DNA from: Acanthaster planci
Lineage: Eukaryota; Echinodermata; Asteroidea; Valvatida; Acanthasteridae
Assembly: GCF_001949145.1 (NCBI RefSeq)
Contig: NW_019091385.1
Coordinates: 2,286,956-2,350,955, forward strand
DNA length: 64,000 bases
Direction of reading: 5' to 3'
Below are positions 12,201 to 23,800 of the stretch, in pieces; the first letter of the stretch is position 1; each line of letters starts with the position of its first letter. Position numbers and translations under genes: made by a program. The notes under the pieces are model-generated. The model searched no databases. It saw only the letters and a program-made list of their open reading frames with translations, and had not been told where the DNA came from.

Positions 12201-15200
12201 TTCTTTTAGAAACTACCAATTTATTGAAACTTGAAGGTATTATTCAAAAGTGACTCATGTACAAATTATGTCTAATGAAATAGTCATGAACTTGACATTT
12301 TAATGTGAATTCTTGAAAGAATGTCTATAAACCTTAAGTTATGTCTGATTATTTCAACTAAAAATTTGGCAAGTGCAGTTATACTTTCATAGTGGAGTAA
12401 TTCCAAACCACCTTTTTGTAACTTGTAACAAATAAATCTTTGATGTGTTCCTTCCAGCACCCATAGAGAAATGGAATCTTCCCTGAAAACAATTGTTGCC
12501 AACCTGGAAGAGAAGAATGCCAAGCTGGATGCCAAAGCCTCTGACATGATGGAAACCATCACTAACCTGAGGCAATCGGAGGAGGATCTGCTAAAGGCTA
12601 ACCGCAGTGTCAAGCAGGAGACTAGTGAGCTCAGAGCTAGTCTGGGCATCAAGGAGAGAGAGGCTGATATGCTGGAGAAATCTGCTGCTGAGAGACGGTT
12701 GCAGCTGGAGGAAACAACTAATCAGTTGAATGCTAGACTCCACAAATTCGAAAACGAAATAAGGTGCATAGACTTCTTGCAATCAGGCTTTGATACATCT
12801 ACTTGAGTTGGAATTTCTTTGACCTTTTAGAGATATTGAGACTGTAATTGGGACATTCTATAAGTTTGAGATTTTGTCCATTGTTTTCTGCAGTGATCTC
12901 ACAAACTCTGAGGCAGTGCTGAAATCAGACAAGAAACATCTGGAAGAAAAGAACTTGAAACTGAAAGATGAGATCTCTGAGCTACAAAATGCTAGAAGCA
13001 GCCTGGAGCGGGAGTCTAGTGAGCTCCAAAACAAGCTGGGCAAGTTGGAGGAGCAAGCCGAGATGTATGAGAAGTCTTCTTGGGAGATGAAGTTACTGCT
13101 GGAGCAGACAACTAACCAGATGAAGACCAGAATTTGTGAGCTACAGGAGGAGATCAGGTCAGTAGGCACAAGTGTTGCTGTCTTCAAATACTCTTAAAAA
13201 TCATCTTTGGGTGAAACAGATACCAGTGTACTAACTTGCTTCAGAGAGAAATACCTATTAGCGTTGGTATTTCAGTGAAAGTTCTTTATCACACAGTTTT
13301 TATTTCAAATTTCAGCTCGTTTGAGGAATCTGAGGCTTTACTAAAAGCGGAGAACACCCAGCTGAAACAGGAAGCCCTCGCCCTGGGGGAGAACATGAAG
13401 CAAGTCATTGGGGACCTGGGGAGGTCCAAGAGTGGACTGGAGAAGGAGGCTAATCTGCTCAGGGAGGAACTGCAAGAGAGGGCAAGAGAGGTGCAGTCTC
13501 ATGAGACAACAAAGATGCGGCTGCAGGAAAAAAATAGTCAGATGAAGGCCAAATTATGTCAACAGCAGGATCAAATAAAGTAGGCCTTCATATCTTTTTT
13601 CAGATGAAATAAGGTTTCACACAATGATTTGGAGGGATTTGGTTAGTTAATTAAAAAAAAGTCAATGGTTTACCATGCTGTCAGTGTGACACTTCTCAGA
13701 CAGCACTCCAATTTACTCTGCCATAAAAATTACATTGTTTCTTTACCTTGTCCCTCATTGAAGTTTCTGCACTTTCGCATGTTATTGATTTTAACTATGA
13801 TTGCAGGATATGAAACACAAGTCTAATACCAAGTTATTTTTCTTCTCTAAACTAAATGCATTAATTTAATTTTCACACATATGCCTTTGCTTGCAGTGTC
13901 TATGCAAAATCGGAACAAGTGCTGAAGGCTGAAAAAGACAGTCTGAGAGAGGTATCTGTCAACCTCAAAGAGCAGACGTGTAGGGCAGAAGAAAAAGTTG
14001 CCAAGATGCAACAAATCATCCACAGCTTACAAGAAGCAGAGAAAGGCCTGTTGAGTGATCGTTACAGCCTTGAGCAGGAGACTAACAAGCTGCGGGACAA
14101 GCTTGAGGAAATGGAAGGGGAGGTCATGATGTACGAGAAGCACGTCGTAGAGACCAAGCAACAGCTAGAGGAGAAGACTAGTGCACTGGAGGACAATGCC
14201 AAGAGCTTGAAGCAGCAGCTGCGTAAGATGGAGAGGATTGTCGAGGGCTGCAAAGTAACTGAAACAAGGCTGAAATCAGAGCTGGAGGAGAAGACTAGGG
14301 AGTTAGATTCAAAGATTGAAGAGGCTGAAGAAAGCACAAGGTTTGGCTTACAAAAACCGTCTTAATTTAAAGTTTTATACATTAAACTGTGTGTTACATG
14401 TAAGAGAGTAGTGTGCTTGGTTAGTTTGGCAATGAAGAAATTCCATCCAATGAAATTACAAGGTTCTTTTTTTCACTTGTTATACAAGTAATAGACCGAT
14501 TGTACCCACTAAAATACATGACCTATAGTGGGTATTAAGTATCAACAAACGCAAGTACCATACTCGGACTACTGATGTGCTGGCTGTATTTGTAAACAAC
14601 ACTCAAAACACATGTTGCTATGGGGTTGATACCCACTATAGGTCACATGATTTAGCGGGTGTAAACAGTCTATTCGTCACCTGACAATGGACTGCCCGCT
14701 TGTCATATGCATGTATGTAACTAACTTCCTTTGGGCATTCTGTGTATGTCCGCTTTCAACACCTAATAATTTCCTGAGTTATCTGGCTTAACTTCAGAAA
14801 AGCTTCCAGTTAGATAACTTCTTGAGGGGATTTACTGTGTTAAAAATGTACTCTTGGACATTTGTTTTTTTCCTCCAACAAGTTGCTTCAAATGCGTGTG
14901 TCTATCTGTTGATGATTTCTGATGGCTTTTTTGTTTGTCTCATTTCAGTTGGCGGACAAAGTTTGAGGAGCTCCAGACAAAAGTGGCACCCTTCCAAGTA
15001 AGCAACAGAGCCTTGATTAGATGTTCTCGGTAGGAGAACTTGACTAACTGCTCAGATGGGAGATATTGACACAATTGGCAAGGGATTGTTGAAGAGTGAA
15101 AGCAGCCTTTCAAAATGCCAATCTCTATGTAATAATGGAAGTATTACTTGCTGGAATAAAGTTTCATTCGGCACCTCCAGGTTGGGTGAAAATTTGACTC

Positions 15201-15886
15201 AACATCGATGAAAATATGTATCTTGCTGTTGATTAACGAATGAGTTGTAGGGTGTCTCAACAAACGTTCATGTACGACTATCAACGGATGTTGTTGTTGC
15301 ACACTAGGATCAGCTGGATCAGTTTGCTGCAGAGCGATTGCTTTTACTGGGCCAGAAGGACGCAGCACAGAGCGAGATCAGCAAGCTGAGCCAAAGTTAT
15401 GCCAAGCTGCTGGGCCACCAGAATCAGAAACAGAAGATCCAGCATGTGGTGAAAATCAAGGATGAGAACCTCAAACTCAAACAGGTGCACCCCCGTTCCC
15501 CCCATACCTGCTCCTGTCAGGATGTCATTTATAAGTAGGAGGCAGAACTTAACAAACTTGGATTCCTTTTCAGCAAAGAAAGCCATGAAGAAAAATGCAC
15601 AAGAATGAAGTGGCATCAAAGGAAGTTTGAAAACTGAAGAGAGACCCATGACACACTCGGGACAACATTCAAAGCCATTGTTAAATTAATTTTTATGGAT
15701 TGGTTGATTTTTATTCAGGAGGTGAACAAACTCCGGGAGGAGCTTCTGAAGCAGAAGAACGCCCTCAGGAAGGCCAGAGACACATCATCAGATCGTCGCC
15801 GCTTTGATCCTGCCAAGGCATTCGCCCATCAGAGGTCAAAGGAGAATGCTGCCCCATTGGCTGATCACAACGCCACCTGCATCTGA
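235..15886 (+). CDS. HMMR: Hyaluronan-mediated motility receptor (HMMR/RHAMM), 20-exon coding model
   Basis: HMMR is a coiled-coil, microtubule- and centrosome-associated protein needed for spindle assembly, with a reported hyaluronan-binding role at the cell surface. Coding exons: 235-280, 3342-3440, 3966-4069, 4371-4445, 4637-4825, 5230-5319, 5450-5561, 5940-6005, 6711-6784, 6976-7062, 7256-7356, 11022-11216, 11347-12057, 12458-12763, 12894-13157, 13316-13579, 13897-14340, 14949-14997, 15308-15484, 15719-15886. All junctions are GT-AG and the frame stays open, giving 1206 aa (human about 725 aa; the excess is extra coiled coil). The N-terminus starts [13 protein letters not shown], followed by a PPVGSYNVK-type segment, as in vertebrate HMMR. 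Residues about 350-1080 are heptad-rich, Glu/Lys/Gln-rich coiled coil. The C-terminus has the family signatures [25 protein letters not shown] (about 1125-1141) and FDPAKAF, then a KEN tripeptide at 1192-1194. Identity is near certain; individual exon borders are read by eye. Confidence 0.95.
547..1123. mobile_element. Fold-back/MITE-like element, copy 1
   Basis: The left end (about 547-622, containing AGCCCCACTAGTGTGGCACA) reappears as an imperfect reverse complement at about 1050-1123, giving terminal inverted repeats of roughly 75 bp. A second, inner inverted pair lies at about 855-890 and 1003-1040 (TGACCCCTCATCGTCTCGA against its complement). No transposase is encoded, so it is probably a non-autonomous DNA element. 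Confidence 0.65.
1286..1747. mobile_element. Fold-back/MITE-like element, copy 2 (right end truncated)
   Basis: This is a diverged direct copy of the preceding element. Shared blocks include CATCCTTAGCCACACATC-like sequence, TTTCGTGTCGGCGTA, CCATTCAAT.TAACGGGCTCGCTCTC and CCAAAGTTTTGGAAGAGCCC. The right outer repeat is missing: similarity stops about where the next small MITE begins, suggesting truncation or insertion there. Confidence 0.6.
1748..1900. mobile_element. Short hairpin MITE (153 bp)
   Basis: The ends form imperfect inverted repeats of about 45 bp: the left end starts GCCAGCAATTGTACCAGA and runs to GCTTAAG, and the right end is its complement ending TGGTATGATTGCTGGC. Only about 60 bp of unique sequence lies between, so the whole unit folds as one hairpin. 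Confidence 0.75.
4165..4338. mobile_element. pogo/Tigger-type Tc1-mariner MITE in HMMR intron 3
   Basis: The terminal inverted repeats CAGTCGAACCTCGTTAATAA (left) and its near complement TTATTAACGAGGTTCAAATG (right) are flanked on each side by TA, the target site of Tc1/mariner elements. AACCTCGTTA-type ends are typical of pogo-derived MITEs. The interior is non-coding. Confidence 0.75.
5850..5906 (+). repeat. tRNA-like fragment with B-box, probably SINE-derived
   Basis: The segment contains GGTTCGAATCC, a good match to the RNA polymerase III B-box, with an A-box-like TGGTTGAGATG about 45 nt upstream. Flanking sequence does not close into a clear acceptor stem, so I read this as a degenerate tRNA-derived SINE head, not a functional tRNA gene. 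It sits 34 nt upstream of the HMMR exon at 5940. Confidence 0.4.
6167..6582. mobile_element. TTAA-flanked MITE (416 bp) in HMMR intron
   Basis: The element is bounded by TTAA at 6163-6166 and 6583-6586. Its ends are CCCCTTCGCGCCGGGACG and the complement of CCCCTTGACGACGGGAAT, short terminal inverted repeats. TTAA duplication with CCC-starting ends is the pattern of piggyBac-type elements. No transposase is present. ORFs of about 90-115 codons inside it are by-products of the repeat. Confidence 0.6.
7357..8771 (+). other. HMMR intron before the alternative terminal exon
   Basis: Non-coding in the sense direction. It contains one unexplained antisense ORF of 141 codons at 8039-8464 (see findings). 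No inverted-repeat element is obvious. Confidence 0.6.
8772..9078 (+). CDS. HMMR: Alternative terminal exon of HMMR (short isoform tail, 102 aa)
   Basis: A TTTGCTCTCTCGTAG acceptor precedes an open frame ending in TGA at 9076-9078. The upstream exon ends at 7356 in phase 2 with AG. This exon starts with A, as does the main downstream exon at 11022, so either join gives Arg and keeps the frame. Using it gives a 449-aa protein: the N-terminal 347 residues of HMMR plus a tail rich in Ser, Thr, Lys and Arg that includes [13 protein letters not shown]. This isoform would lack most of the coiled coil, the conserved C-terminal centrosomal domain and the KEN motif. About 1.4 kb of non-coding sequence with AATAAA signals follows, as expected for a 3'UTR. 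I recognise no domain in the tail. It could instead be the last exon of an unrelated nested transcript, but exact phase agreement favours HMMR. Confidence 0.65.
9079..10470 (+). terminator. Putative 3'UTR and poly(A) signals of the short HMMR isoform
   Basis: No supported coding exon lies here. Canonical AATAAA hexamers occur at 10062-10067 and 10448-10453, the latter followed by a T/G-rich stretch (GGACTTGTCTTGCTTC). This fits a long 3'UTR for the exon ending at 9078. A run of ten G lies at about 10197-10206. Confidence 0.45.
14490..14674. mobile_element. MITE with GACCTATAGTGGGTA ends (185 bp)
   Basis: The left arm (AATAGACCGATTGTACCCAC through GACCTATAGTGGGTA) is repeated in inverted orientation at the right end (TACCCACTATAGGTC through AGTCTATT), giving arms of about 45 bp. 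It lies in the HMMR intron between 14340 and 14949. Confidence 0.7.
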
Positions 15887-16445
15887 TGAACGACCCACCA
15901 AGGCATCAACACTGTGAAATAGATAAATCTAACCCATTGTGATTCTGCCACCTTACAACAGTTGTAGAACATTGTGATAGCAATCACTGACTACCACTTC
16001 ACAAAGCATTTAGCTACAAAAGAAGGCTTTGCCATTGGCTTCCCAAGTTTTGTGCACAGTAATATACTACACTAGATCTTCATGAATCCATTAATGTTTA
16101 CTCTAAACTTAGCAGTGTTTAATTGTGCCTTGTGTTACACCTATACATTCCATCAATTCTCTTTAAGCAAATTGGCAGTTTCCTCCTTTTATGTAAATAC
16201 TCTTGATTCAAAGTGTACAGGATATATACTTCTTGTCCATTTTTTTCGAAGGATGACTTGGAAAGGGTGGCGTGGATTTAAGTTGATTTGCACTTAGCAT
16301 GTTATAAATATGCTAAGCAATAATTTCTAAATAACACCATGGTATTAGTCAGAAGTGACTTTCTAAGGTTCACATGAACGTGTACATTGTGTACTGTGAT
16401 GTGTTTCACTACTTTGCACAATAAAGTCAGGTTTGGCAAAGTGGA
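15887..16445 (+). terminator. HMMR 3'UTR with AATAAA at 16420-16425
   Basis: Non-coding sequence follows the HMMR stop codon. The first clear poly(A) hexamer, AATAAA, is at 16420-16425, giving a predicted 3'UTR of about 550 nt. The cleavage site itself is inferred. Confidence 0.6.
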
Positions 16446-18085
16446 ATGATTCTGCTCATGCAAATTAACACTGAACAAACCCATGTCGTAACTGAATGAT
16501 ATGTTTAGATGTTTGCAGGTGAAATATGATGACAAAACCCCCTTGGAAACAGTGTACCTTTTGTAAATATCTTGTTAGAATGTAACTCCTGCTTCAGTCT
16601 TAATCAGTCTCTGAAATCAAGCATTTCTTCTGTTTAATAACATACTTCAGATATAGATTATTGGTTCTTGGCACTGTAAAATACACTTGGTCTTGATATA
16701 AAATAGAAAAAAAAGTCATCATGAAATCAAGATGAGAAATTAAATTTACATTTAAACAATTTTCCCAGTGTGGTGTGTGATCAATACAGACATGCTGTTT
16801 AAGTTTCATTAATCTATTGATTTTTACTCGCACAACATATTTTTTTTAAATTACTGTGATTTAATATCTAAGTCATGTCACACACAAATACATGCTGTAA
16901 ATAGAGAAAACAGAAGAATGTGGACTACAAAGGAAAAAATGTACACATTAGTACAAACATCCCACAAAGACATTTAAGAAATTTAATCACTGAATAGAGA
17001 TCCGGATGGTTGCAGAATCTGTTACACTGACGACTTCAAGAGGAAGACTTGGAGTATTCCAGCTTGGTTACAGACTTTTTGTTCTTAGACATTCAGAGAA
17101 TATTCACATATGGAAGACAAAAAAAAGAGATCTGAATCTAAGACTACACTGTAGTACAATGTACATGTAGTGTGCTCCTTGGAATCCTTCACAAACTTTA
17201 CAACTGCAAAAAGGACAAGTTAACACCCCACACTCCAAAGAAACAAACTGTCTGTGTTTGTAATTACTGCAGCTTTTGTCTTTTTGCCTCTTTGTGCCAT
17301 CAGAAAGAGCAGTAACAGTGTTTAAAGTTATCTTAAGATTAAAAATGAGGGATAAAGCTACTGATCAATGTACGTGTAGATGTATCACAAAATAATGTGG
17401 GTATGGTCAGCATAAATATCACTCTTGTATATACATGTAATACACTTCAGAGTCAGCAAATTCTGGAAATGTGAAGAAATTATACGTCGACGAATTTAAC
17501 ATTAACGGTACAAGAAAAGGTATGTCAACATAGCTTCAACTCTTGTGTGCACGTGCCAAAAATGTCTCACTTATCAAAAGCTGTACCGCCCCCTAGTTTT
17601 TTGGTAGTTTCTTTAGGTAGAAAAAGGCTGGGCAATTTTGTGCAACACAGTTATTTCAGGGGAAACACCGAATGATTTATGACCCAGCTTATGGGACCAT
17701 TTACTTGAACAAACGACCAGCCAAGAAAAGATGAAACCATTTGTTTCCAAGTCCTGGGCCTTCAGTGCGATCCAAGGGTTAGATCTGTAAGATTTGTCTG
17801 CAATCTCAAATTAACCTCACATTACCATACTGAAACTGATGATGAATTGCTGTTTAATTGGTATCCCTTTGAGTGCCTTAATTTTATACGTAATATTCAT
17901 GGGGATCTGACTGGTTGAAAACGATTTTTAAGCACTCTGATCTATCTGTTAGATAAATGGTTGTTTTTCAAAGAAATATATGTAGGATATCTACCTTTTT
18001 TTCAGCATTGTCATAAACTCACGTCAAGTTGATCTAAGTTTGATTTCATTTTGGAATGATCCAAGGATCATTGTGTTGTAACTAA

Positions 18086-18222
18086 AGGCTGGTTCATACT
18101 TTGTGTGAAAGCGAAAACAAATACAAATTTGCAAAAGTTAAACATATTTCAGCTCGAGCAAAATTTTGCTGCAAATTTTTTGTGACGTCAAATTCGTTTT
18201 TGCCTGAAGTATGAACTGGCCT
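18086..18222. mobile_element. MITE with AGGCTGGTTCATACTT ends (137 bp)
   Basis: The left end AGGCTGGTTCATACTT is matched by the complement of AAGTATGAACTGGCCT at the right end. The interior is A/T-rich, with AAATTTG/CAAATTT runs that extend the hairpin imperfectly. Confidence 0.6.
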
Positions 18223-18684
18223 CTGGTTGAGTGGTTTTCTCCTTATTTAAAAGCTTTTTTTCTTCAGCCAATATTCCTACTTGTGCTTTATGCTAAGGGG
18301 CCGATTTGAAAAGCCAAAACAGGAAAACTAACAATGTACTGGAAGTCGTCATCAGTTTCTTGTACAGCTGTGTTTGGTTGTTTCACAGACATAACTACAG
18401 ATCTTGGCAAAACACAGGTGTGCATGTCTTATGAGATATTTCAGTTGCCAGTGCAGTTCACAGCTGAAATCATGCATTGTGGGAAAAAAACTCCAGCTAT
18501 CGGCATTACAGAAACATTCCAAAGACTCAGGCATAGTCAGCATGGAAGTGTTACAAGACCTGGGGTCATTCAAATATGTGAACTGCGCTCTATGTTTGAC
18601 TTTTGAACATGCAACATGCACAAAATAAGTCCATACAGTTGTTATTGCTTGAGTAATATTACATGGTGCAAATAAATAATCCAA

Positions 18685-18856
18685 TACGGGCGTTTCACAA
18701 TAGTGTGCCTCCAAGACTTTGCAACATGTTGGTCAATCACACTGCATGGAATATGTCGACCCAGTGCACGTTTGGAAAGGGTCGACAGATTTCATGCGTT
18801 GTGATTGGCTAACACGATGCAAACTCTTAGAGGTGCACTATTGTGAATCACCCGTA
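18685..18856. mobile_element. TACGGGCGTTTCACAATAGTG MITE, copy 1
   Basis: The inverted ends TACGGGCGTTTCACAATAGT and ACTATTGTGAATCACCCGTA enclose subterminal inverted blocks (CTCCAAGACTTTGCAA against TTTGCATCG-side complement; TGGTCAATCACA against TGTGATTGGCTAA). A second copy with the same ends lies at 44601-44758. Confidence 0.75.
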
Positions 18857-20339
18857 TCAAGTGAAGATTTCATGTAGAGCAATTTAAAACGACTCCTAAA
18901 ATATATCATGCAAAGACACAATCATGCAGTAGTCTGAGGTGTACATGTTTAATGAAGGAATGATCAGCTTGAAAACTACACAGTACAAAATACATGTGAC
19001 TTAACTTTCACAATTTCAAAACAATGTCTTCCAAATAAAACTCAAAAACAAAGCATAATATAATTTTGTTCCGAACAGGTTTGCATATTGAAGGGCAGTT
19101 TTCAGATATTAAAAACTTAAAAAAATATTTAGCCTCTGTAAAACCATGATTAAGGCTCATTATCTCTGAATTCAGAGTAGCATGATTTTGCTTAATTATT
19201 GCAACTTTCTTCTGTACAAAAGTATGAACACAAACTTTACATTTTGTACAGAATTAAACCTTCCGCTAAAAATGATTTAAAACATGCACTGAAATGTCAC
19301 TCAGGAGTTTCCAATACTCTGCTATACCAAAATGCATTTACAAACTTAGTATGTGCAAACAAAAATAATTTATACACTCTCATCCATGCTATAATACAAA
19401 CATTAAATAAGTCATGCAAATGATAAATGTTCCCCGTGCATGCTGGAAAGAATGATTTCAGGAACAGTTTTACTCACAACTGAGAACTATAATGATTTAA
19501 CATACCGGTAATCAAATCTATAAATTCACTGCATCTTAGGAAAACACATCATTGAAGGTTTGAAGGTTCAATCAATTTGTGATTTGAAGTTCATCACTGC
19601 TCACAAATATTTGCAAGTGGCTAACCATAAAACGTGATATTTAGAAATTAATGTGCATGGAATGTTAGGGTGTTAGTGTGTTTGCAATGACAGATACTTT
19701 AAATACTGATGGAAATTTTTATTTGGCATGCAGAACTAGAATAGCTCCCCAGAACAATATGAATAAATGGACTATCCGACCAACCAGAACTTGATTATGC
19801 TGATGAGTTTTCTACAAAACTTACTGGTGCTGTGTTGAAAGTATGATCAAATACAGACATTGTGAACACTGCTTCAAGAAGCTGTCTTTCACTGAGATGG
19901 CCAACAAAGAATTTGATCCAAATAATTTCAAACGCAAGCACCAATCTTGGGAAGGTTTCAGCCATATCTTTACTACAATGGTAAAAATGGGCTTTACCAG
20001 TGCTCTTGGGTAGAGTTTGGTTTAAAAACACAAAAAAAACCACATCCAGCTACCTCACATGCAAGGTATAAATATATGTTAACCCTTTTCAATAATGAGG
20101 GATGAAAACGGCTATAGTGCTCAAGCGGATAGTTTTTTCTTTCACTTCTGCTGTTATGTTGTATCCTGCACAACAAAGACACACGACATGCAATTTGATT
20201 TTACCAATGCATTCTGGGGAAGTCATGGACTAAAATGCATGGTATGGGAAAAAATACATGTTCAAAAATTCCAGTTACATGAATTTCTCACTTAACAGCT
20301 ATAAGCAAGATATTAAATAGTTAACCACCAAAGTTAAAT

Positions 20340-20535
20340 CCAAAGGGAGCCGTCCCCCCCCCGGCCAAAACAAGGACCCCCAAAAATTTGGGAGCAGAAA
20401 AAAAATGAGAAAATAAATAAATAAATTCTTTCATTTCTTCTTTCATTTCCCTTCCTTTAAAAAGCATTTAAAAATCCCCCAAAACTCTGGCCTCCCTCAA
20501 CAATTTGCCCCCCCCCCCCGAAAAAAGGTTCTGGA
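20340..20535. repeat. Low-complexity C-rich / A-rich stretch
   Basis: Two poly-C runs (about 20354-20362 and 20508-20519) flank A-rich sequence with (AAAT)n and TTTC-rich tracts. The block CCCCAAAA(AT)TT.GGG is repeated loosely. It is probably part of a degraded repeat; nothing coding is seen. Confidence 0.4.
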
Positions 20536-20894
20536 TCCATCCTTGGTTACCACTACACCATGGGTAAGCCAGGCTTGGCCACACACGCATGAACAGACAA
20601 TGTGCTTTAGGATTATTAAAATGAAGCCTGGGGATACATGCAGATATCTGGCACAACGTGCAGTTTCGCAAGTTTTGTATGAATTTCAGCCATTAATTCA
20701 CCGCACTCCTTCCACGAAATCAATGCCTTTCAGGGCAGTGACGACCATGGTACCAAGCAGTTTTGCACCACCGCACATGCACACACATTGGCTGCTGAGG
20801 ATGAAATCTAGTGTGTTTGTTTGGCAGCATCCTGACTGCTGGTCATGCATGAAAGGGGTCATGTTAGTTATTTGCGCCTTGGATAGAGGAAGGC

Positions 20895-23800
20895 CTAGAA
20901 CTGGAAGCCAAACGGATCATCGTTCTTCTCTCTGGAGCGAGTTGGGGGTGAGATGGGTGGGGTGTCATCCAGTTCAAAACACTTCAGGTTCTGGTAGGCG
21001 TTGGGACCGCCCCTATCCTTAGGGTTTGGCTTCAGCTTTTCGTGGCGCAACCTTGTAAAAGAAGAAAACATCATTTTAATTTTTAGAACTGGGAAGAGTC
21101 AGCATTTCTTGAGCTTCATATTTTGGTTTCTATTTACTTAGGTTCTTTATTATATTGACCCAACTCCAATTGTCAAATTGTATTTATCAGCAGTCAGGCA
21201 GACTTTGGAAGTTAAATTTCTTGGGGACAGATGAGTTTATTTGCTCTCCTAAGCTCACCTCTTGCCTGTTCCTTTGTTGAAGGGCTTCTGCTTAAGCTCT
21301 TTGGCTATCATGTCATCGTCATAATGAAACTCAGTCTTGGATGTATAGGTGCTCACACTGATGATGTCACTCTGGAACAGAACGCGATATTGACAAGATG
21401 ACATTAAGGCAATATGGTCACGTTTGAATCCTTAAGAGCTGGAAACAGTAGTATAAATGTCAGATACAGAAAAACAATTCGACAAGAACAGTCATTCACT
21501 GAGACAGATGATGTGCTCTGTGATCTTTGCCCATTGCTGAGCACAACTATCCATTCATTCATCTCCATGTAATCTTTACCTTCCTTTCTTCTTTCTCCGC
21601 CTCCTTCTCCGGAGATTCCTCCCCTCTGTCATCCTGGTCTTCTTCCTCCTCTTCTTCAAAGTCTCCATTGGCCACCTTCAACTCCATCATGGGGTGGCTT
21701 GGCATGCTGACGGGATCCACCAGGACATCGTAAGGGACCATGGGGTGGCCAAAGGTGGAAGGGTTGTAGATATCCCAGGGCTGCTGCTGGCCTAAGGTGC
21801 CTGGTGGTAGGAAAAAAGAACTTTCCTTAACTGGATTTGTGCATGACCAACTGACCATTTGTGCATGACAAATTAAACACAAGTCTACGGTAGTGATGTC
21901 ACCCAGTTACTATGGAGTTGTGTGTAATTTAAAGCCACAGCCAAGTGATTCAGACATGGTCATTTGCTATGCAAAAGTCACCAAAGTACCAGTTGAAAGC
22001 AGTGTGCACTGAGTGATATTTTGGCTGGCAAACTATGTTTGCCTCACACGATTCTGTGTTCAGCAGGTCCATGAAAAAAGCCCCTTTTTTTTGAATGAGC
22101 CCTCTGTGTGTTTCTGCCATTCAGATAAAATAGCATGAGGGTTGCACTAACAATTCACCTGACAGTTTATGGGTCGGACATACTGTGCCATTGATACCAT
22201 AAGCTTGACATGCCTCACAATCAACAGGTTTGTAAATGCAAAAGTTTCAAGAAAGAGAACGCTAGGCCACCCAGCTCACACATTTTCTTATTGTATTGGT
22301 TTATTATCTATTTCCTAGATAATTGTGGCTTGCTCACCTACATAATGCCCTTCTGTTGTCCATAATCTCACCGTGCAATCTAGCGAGGAGGTGATGAGTA
22401 CATTGTGAGCTTGTATCAGGTTCATGCTGAATTCAAACAAAAAAATAAACAGGAAATTATTTCACCTCAAGTGGGATTTCATTTAATTGGTTAGATGTAC
22501 AAAGTAAAACATATATCACACTGTGAAAATGGCGCATTAACATGCAACTATCATTTTGTTTAATTCAGTGCTTTGACCATGTTCAGAGCAAGACAGTGAC
22601 TGTAGATGTTTCAAACCAACACCATTCAGTTGTTACCTTGTTATGCTTTCAATATGAGCTCTCCATGATCCTAGAACTGAAACCCAAGGAAACAAAAACA
22701 CAAATCAAAAACCACTGTTGTTATTATATCAGCAGTTTTCAAAAAAGCATGGGAAAAAACATGAAACTGAAAGAAAAGCTTCCAATGTCAAAATACACAA
22801 AATTACAGGAACGTACCTGGTGGTGGTATATCTTCTTTACCAAACTGACAGTAACCTTCCACATCCCATGCCGTTACAAAACCTGAAAATGTATAAACAA
22901 CATTATAAGATTCTCAAACTATTCACTTAAATATGCAACACTAAAGCTAAGACACTGTTGTATCACTATCACTGCTGTACTGCTTTGCTTTCACTGAGAA
23001 GAGAAGGAATGGTGTAAGTGAACGATAAAGGTGTAAGTGGTAAAGACGTTAAGAAAAAACCTGTCAGACAAAAGAATACTAATTCTACTCTCTTGAATCT
23101 TTCAAGTTGCTCTTCAACAGTAAAGCAATGCAGATTCTGCTATCCAAGTGCATGAGCCAATGTTTGTCTTTTTTTAATTTTAAGTTTATTTTTTTAATAT
23201 TAGTATGAGAATATTCAAGCACTAACCTCTTGAATCTCCAGCAAATAACGTAGAATCGTCATCTGTGAGTTGCATTGTTGTAACTGGAGCACTACTATTT
23301 TTAGACTACATGTGAAATGTAACAAATAAAATCAGAATATTATGCTTGGAAGAGTGATTCTCTCAGTTCAAAATGCAGCATCTGGGCTTGTTAGTAACAT
23401 ACAGAAATTCAACAAGATATCACCGGTCTTCTGTCAATTATCTTGGCTGCCAGTGAAATTCCATATACATGTGGATTTGAAATTTCTTCTTTTAGCGTTT
23501 AAAGCTCTACACTGTCTGTCCCTAAAGTACCTCAGTGACCTCAGTGACCTTGTTGGTGTCAAGAAGTGACACATCCACTTCTTGTTTACATTGCAATAAT
23601 AAAGTGTCTTTAGAAAATCCCAAGAGTAGAATGTCAAAAAACCAGGGGTAGATCTGTTTTATATATAGCCACCGAACTATGGAATAAGTTGCCTACTGAT
23701 TTCCAACAATTGAGGTCCATTGACATTTTTAAGCATAAAGTAAAGACCAATTTTTCTACATTAACTTTTAACTAACTTTATTGTTCATCTTTCAGGGCTG

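Larger units (their letters stand above)
16446..20894. other. Convergent intergenic region between HMMR and the WD-repeat gene
   Basis: No supported coding exon lies here. A TTTATT (AATAAA on the minus strand) at 19718-19723 is the best poly(A) signal for the WD-repeat gene, so about 19.7-20.9 kb is probably its 3'UTR. The remainder holds two MITEs and a C-rich, A-rich low-complexity stretch at about 20340-20535. Confidence 0.6.

Noticed and set aside
18334-18714. Overlapping ORFs of 74-120 codons on both strands
   Set aside because: They extend into a MITE end and show no conserved motifs or splice signals.
20543-21022. 159-codon plus-strand ORF
   Set aside because: It overlaps the last coding exon of the WD-repeat gene in antisense and has no recognisable protein features of its own.
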